Both the position numbers and the translations under genes were made by a program. Positions 7,461 to 10,117 of a DNA stretch of 10,117 bases are shown here, one piece after another (position 1 is the first letter of the stretch; each line of letters starts with the position of its first letter). Under the pieces are notes generated by a model. The model was given only the letters and a program-made list of their open reading frames with translations. It was not told the DNA's origin and made no database searches. The DNA is from Myxococcales bacterium (GTDB taxonomy: Bacteria > Myxococcota > Polyangia > Fen-1088), in the NCBI GenBank assembly GCA_003153875.1, contig PMBY01000529.1, forward strand, positions 1-10,117, written 5' to 3'.

Positions 7461-8648
7461 ATGTTGAAGCTGCTGTGCATCTCCGACCTGCACCTGGGCG
7501 AGAAGTACTCACTTCTCGACATCACCCATGTCCGGGACGGTGACTGCACATCCTACTCGGATGCGCTGCGCCCATTCCGCTACGAGGTTGCAGCGCTCGC
7601 CGGGCTCGAGCCCCAGGACGAGCCAAAGGTCCAGGTGCACACGCTCGTCCTTCTGGGCGACATCTTCGAACTCGCGACAGCCCTCTTGCCGACGGCTGCT
7701 GAGGCAGGGAGGAGCTTCTTCGATTGGCTGTTCGGGTGGCTGGAAGCCGACGAGGTCGTCTACGTCCCTGGCAATCACGATCACGTCTTCTGGATGTGGT
7801 GGAAAACCTGCATCCAGAGTGGCCAAAATTGGTGGCAGGCGGACCCGCAAGGAGTGAAGGAAGCCTTGGCCCGCGCGTACGAGGCCGTGGAGATCAAGGC
7901 GTCCGCTCCCGGTAGCCCCGAGCCCGTCGCAAGCGACAGCCACGGGGATCTCCTCAAGATGTTCTTCGGCGAACACCTCAAGCAGACGTCTTTCAGCATC
8001 GGCTACCCCGTCTACTGCGGCCCAAGCGCCGTACCGGCCGGGTATTCTTCAAGCCACTGCTTCAATACGATCTTCACCCACGGTCACCTCAATGACCCGA
8101 GGTTCGTCAGACCGGCCGACCTTATCAGCAAGGGCATGCACGCCCTGAGCCGGAGTTGGGACGCGAAGACCGGAAGCTTGGCAGAACTCGAGGCGACAAC
8201 ATGGCCGTTCACAAACAAGTGGTGGTATCCTCCCAAGAAGGAGACCTCGCTCGGCGAGCGGCTCTACCTTCTCGGCGAAAAGCTCGGCGAGATGAGCGAG
8301 ATGTTCAAGTTCAAGCTCCCCACCCCGTGTCGGCACCTGAGCGGGGCGGATGCGGCCGCCTACCCGTACGAAACACCGCCGGATCTCATGGGCCCGGACG
8401 CAACGAGCCCCAACGATTTCTACTCGCTCCTTCAGGAGGTAGGGCCGAAATGGTATCTGCAACCGTTGCTGCTCGTGTACGGACACACGCATCACGGCGG
8501 AGCCATGCCGCTGCCGAACCCGCTAGTCTTGGTCTGCAATACCGGCGGCTGGTTGACGATAGTCGCGGATCGCCCCGTCCACACCCATATGTTCGCGATC
8601 AACGATTCGGGCGTCGCAACGATGAAGCGCGTGGATTTCCAAGTCTGA
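7461..8648 (+). CDS. Calcineurin-like metallophosphoesterase with a large internal insert
   Basis: 395 residues with all the metal-binding motifs of the calcineurin-like superfamily in order: D9-L-H11 (SDLHLG), G66-D67 (LLGDIFE), G104-N105-H106-D107, H207-G-H209 (FTHGH) and G341-H342-T-H344, followed by NTGGW (360-364). The active site should bind two metal ions and cleave phosphomonoester, phosphodiester or pyrophosphate bonds. The motif style (SDLHLG, LGDIFE) resembles LpxH, the UDP-diacylglucosamine pyrophosphatase of lipid A synthesis. However, this protein is about 150 residues longer, with roughly 130 residues inserted between HGH and GHTH, so LpxH activity is not assigned. It has no signal peptide or membrane segment and is probably cytosolic, perhaps held at the membrane by its partner. 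ATG 7461 is 3 bases after the upstream stop, with a modest ribosome site (AAGGG). The true substrate is unknown. Confidence 0.88.
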   Translation: MLKLLCISDLHLGEKYSLLDITHVRDGDCTSYSDALRPFRYEVAALAGLEPQDEPKVQVHTLVLLGDIFELATALLPTAAEAGRSFFDWLFGWLEADEVVYVPGNHDHVFWMWWKTCIQSGQNWWQADPQGVKEALARAYEAVEIKASAPGSPEPVASDSHGDLLKMFFGEHLKQTSFSIGYPVYCGPSAVPAGYSSSHCFNTIFTHGHLNDPRFVRPADLISKGMHALSRSWDAKTGSLAELEATTWPFTNKWWYPPKKETSLGERLYLLGEKLGEMSEMFKFKLPTPCRHLSGADAAAYPYETPPDLMGPDATSPNDFYSLLQEVGPKWYLQPLLLVYGHTHHGGAMPLPNPLVLVCNTGGWLTIVADRPVHTHMFAINDSGVATMKRVDFQV

Positions 8649-8673
8649 AGCAGTACCCACCCTCGCGCAGAAC

Positions 8674-8695
8674 GGGTAGATTCCGGGTCTAGCCC
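8674..8695 (+). other. Imperfect hairpin abutting the kinase start codon
   Basis: GGGTAGA (8674-8680) can pair with TCTA-G-CCC (8688-8695) to give a 7-bp stem with one bulged G (8692) and a 7-base loop. It lies between the phosphoesterase stop and the GTG at 8697. There is no T-tract, so it is not a standard terminator; it could modulate kinase translation or be chance. Confidence 0.25.
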
Positions 8696-8696
8696 C

Positions 8697-10117
8697 GTGC
8701 CCGCCACCGTCAACAACGAGCCGCAGGACCCGTCGCGCTTTCCGCGACGATTCGGGCCGCGCTATGTCTTGCTCAAGGAACTGGGCCGCGGCGGCATGGG
8801 CCGCGTGTTCATGGCCTTGACCGGCCAGGCCGGCGTCGAGCGTGTGTGCGCGCTCAAGATCCTACGAAGCTTCCAGGCCGGCCACCACGCCGAGGAGATG
8901 ACCCAGCGTTTTCTCGACGAGGCCAAGGTCGTCACCAAGCTGTCGCACGAAAACCTAGTCTACGTCTTCGACTTCGGCGTGCAAGACCGCCAGGGCTACC
9001 TGGCCATGGAGTACGTGCAGGGCAAGACCTTCACCGAGGCGTGGAACCGCTGTGCCGTCAAACACACCGGCTTTCCCACTGGCGTGGCCATCCACCTTAT
9101 CGCCGAGCTGGTGGCGGCGCTGGGCTATGCGCACCGGCTGGAGGGCATGAATCTGGTTCATCGCGACATCTCGCCCTCTAACCTGATGCTGACCTACACC
9201 GGCGGCGTGAAGCTCATCGACTTCGGGTTGGCCCAGTGGAACGACAAGGTGGCGCAGACCGCGGCCGGCACCAACTGGGGCAAGGTCAGCTACATGTCGC
9301 CCGAGCAGTACCTGGGCAAGCCCGTCGATCACCGCAGCGATCTCTTTTCTGCGGGGATCATTCTGTGGGAACTGCTCACCGGGCGGCAGCTATTCCCGGC
9401 CACCCAGTCGCGCCAGGCCAGCCAGAAAGTCCCGCCGCCTTCCACTTTGAACGAAGCTCTGTCAGTCAAGCTAGATGAAGTGGTGGGCAAGGCCTTGGCC
9501 TTCAATCCTGCGGATCGCTTTGCCACCGGCGAGGAAATGAGCGCGGCTCTGGTCGCGGAAATGCCGCGCGACGGGGGCGGCAAGCTGGCGGCCGCGGCCT
9601 TTCTGACCCAGCTCTTCGACGCCGAGATACGGGCCGAGATGGCCGAGCAGCGCGACCTGCTCCAGCGCGTCTCGGCGATGGGCGACCGAGTCCCGGTGCT
9701 AGAGGCAAGCGACAGCGCGGCCTCGGAAAACGATCCCCTGATCGGAAAAGTTCTGGGCGACCGCTACCACGTGCGCCGGCGCATCGGCGAGGGCGCCATG
9801 GGGCGTGTGTATGAAGGCCATCACACCGGCATCGGCAAGCGCGTGGCCATCAAGGTCCCTCGTCACGTGGAACGGCGCAAGAGCGAGCTGGCCCGCCGCT
9901 TTCAGCGCGAAGCGCTCGCGCCCTCGCAGATTGGCCACCCCAACGTGGTGGACGTCACCGACTGCGGGACCACGGAGGACGGCGACTACTTCTTCGTCAT
10001 GGAGTTTGTCGACGGCGTCGACCTGGAGGCGCTGATCAAGCGCGACGGGGCCATGGCGGTGGAACGCACGCTTCTCGTCGGGGTTCAGATGTGCCGGGCG
10101 CTGGAAGCCGCCCACCG
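8697..10117 (+). CDS. Tandem eukaryotic-type Ser/Thr protein kinase (3' end beyond window)
   Basis: 473 codons visible and still open at the edge. The only sensible start is GTG 8697: the frame is bounded upstream by the preceding gene's TGA, and the next ATG lies inside the glycine loop. Kinase domain 1 runs from about 22 to 290, with glycine loop G30-RGGMG35, ATP-binding Lys54 (CALKI), helix C Glu75, H155-R156-D157, Asn162, D175-F-G177 and S201-P-E203. The catalytic-loop Lys two residues after HRD Asp is Ser159 (HRDISPSN), a common variant in myxobacterial kinases. A linker of about 65 residues with a helical stretch (TQLFDAEIRAEMAEQRDLLQR) leads to kinase domain 2 from about 357: loop G364-EGAMG369, Lys386 (VAIKV), helix C Glu405. 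It is cut before its HRD motif, so its activity cannot be judged. No membrane segment is seen so far. Likely role: intracellular phospho-signalling; its targets cannot be read from sequence. Confidence 0.92.
   Translation, partial: MPATVNNEPQDPSRFPRRFGPRYVLLKELGRGGMGRVFMALTGQAGVERVCALKILRSFQAGHHAEEMTQRFLDEAKVVTKLSHENLVYVFDFGVQDRQGYLAMEYVQGKTFTEAWNRCAVKHTGFPTGVAIHLIAELVAALGYAHRLEGMNLVHRDISPSNLMLTYTGGVKLIDFGLAQWNDKVAQTAAGTNWGKVSYMSPEQYLGKPVDHRSDLFSAGIILWELLTGRQLFPATQSRQASQKVPPPSTLNEALSVKLDEVVGKALAFNPADRFATGEEMSAALVAEMPRDGGGKLAAAAFLTQLFDAEIRAEMAEQRDLLQRVSAMGDRVPVLEASDSAASENDPLIGKVLGDRYHVRRRIGEGAMGRVYEGHHTGIGKRVAIKVPRHVERRKSELARRFQREALAPSQIGHPNVVDVTDCGTTEDGDYFFVMEFVDGVDLEALIKRDGAMAVERTLLVGVQMCRALEAAH

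Noticed and set aside
6725..7543. 272-codon plus-strand frame over the membrane-protein gene
   Set aside because: Arg-rich out-of-frame product; the overlapping frame has membrane segments, a strong ribosome binding site and a tight junction with the next gene.
7461..8648. Calling the phosphoesterase LpxH
   Set aside because: Motif style is similar, but length, the large insert and pairing with a membrane protein do not fit the housekeeping enzyme.
9699..10115. 138-codon minus-strand frame at the right edge
   Set aside because: Antisense to the second kinase domain, whose glycine loop, Lys386 and Glu405 are clear.

Overview
The window is 10.1 kb of dense, GC-rich bacterial DNA. It most resembles a myxobacterium-like genome (Myxococcota or a related former deltaproteobacterial lineage). 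The reasons are the base composition, GTG starts, and a large eukaryotic-type Ser/Thr kinase with two kinase domains and an HRDISPSN catalytic loop. This placement is inference; there is no rRNA or other marker gene. I see no tRNA, CRISPR array, insertion sequence or prophage gene.

Layout. (1) Positions 1-1418, minus strand: the 5' part of a GH30-family glycoside hydrolase with a lipoprotein signal; its 3' end lies outside the window. (2) A 94-bp divergent gap, then at 1513-3069, plus strand, a soluble tandem ABC ATPase of the ModF/PhrA type. (3) Positions 3066-3694, minus strand: a VapBC-type toxin-antitoxin pair, with an AbrB-fold antitoxin followed by a PIN-domain toxin. The toxin runs tail-to-tail into the ABC gene and the two stop codons share a CTAG. 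(4) A divergent promoter region at 3695-3843. (5) Positions 3844-6201, plus: a HelD-like UvrD/Rep-superfamily ATPase, probably acting on RNA polymerase. (6) Positions 6348-8648, plus: a two-gene cassette of an unrecognised multi-pass membrane protein and a calcineurin-like metallophosphoesterase, 3 bp apart. (7) Positions 8697-10117, plus: a tandem Ser/Thr protein kinase cut off by the window end inside its second kinase domain.

How they fit together. The vapB/vapC pair and the membrane-protein/phosphoesterase pair each look like one transcriptional unit. The other genes are probably independent. The window looks like a mixed chromosomal region with accessory insertions rather than one pathway. 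The most novel-looking parts are the membrane-protein/phosphoesterase cassette, whose sampled GC is lower than its neighbours, and the ABC ATPase, whose motif losses pair up to leave one intact and one broken ATP site. Both edge genes (GH30 and tandem kinase) are open at the window end and were read directly from the nucleotides; long open frames on the opposite strands there are shadows.
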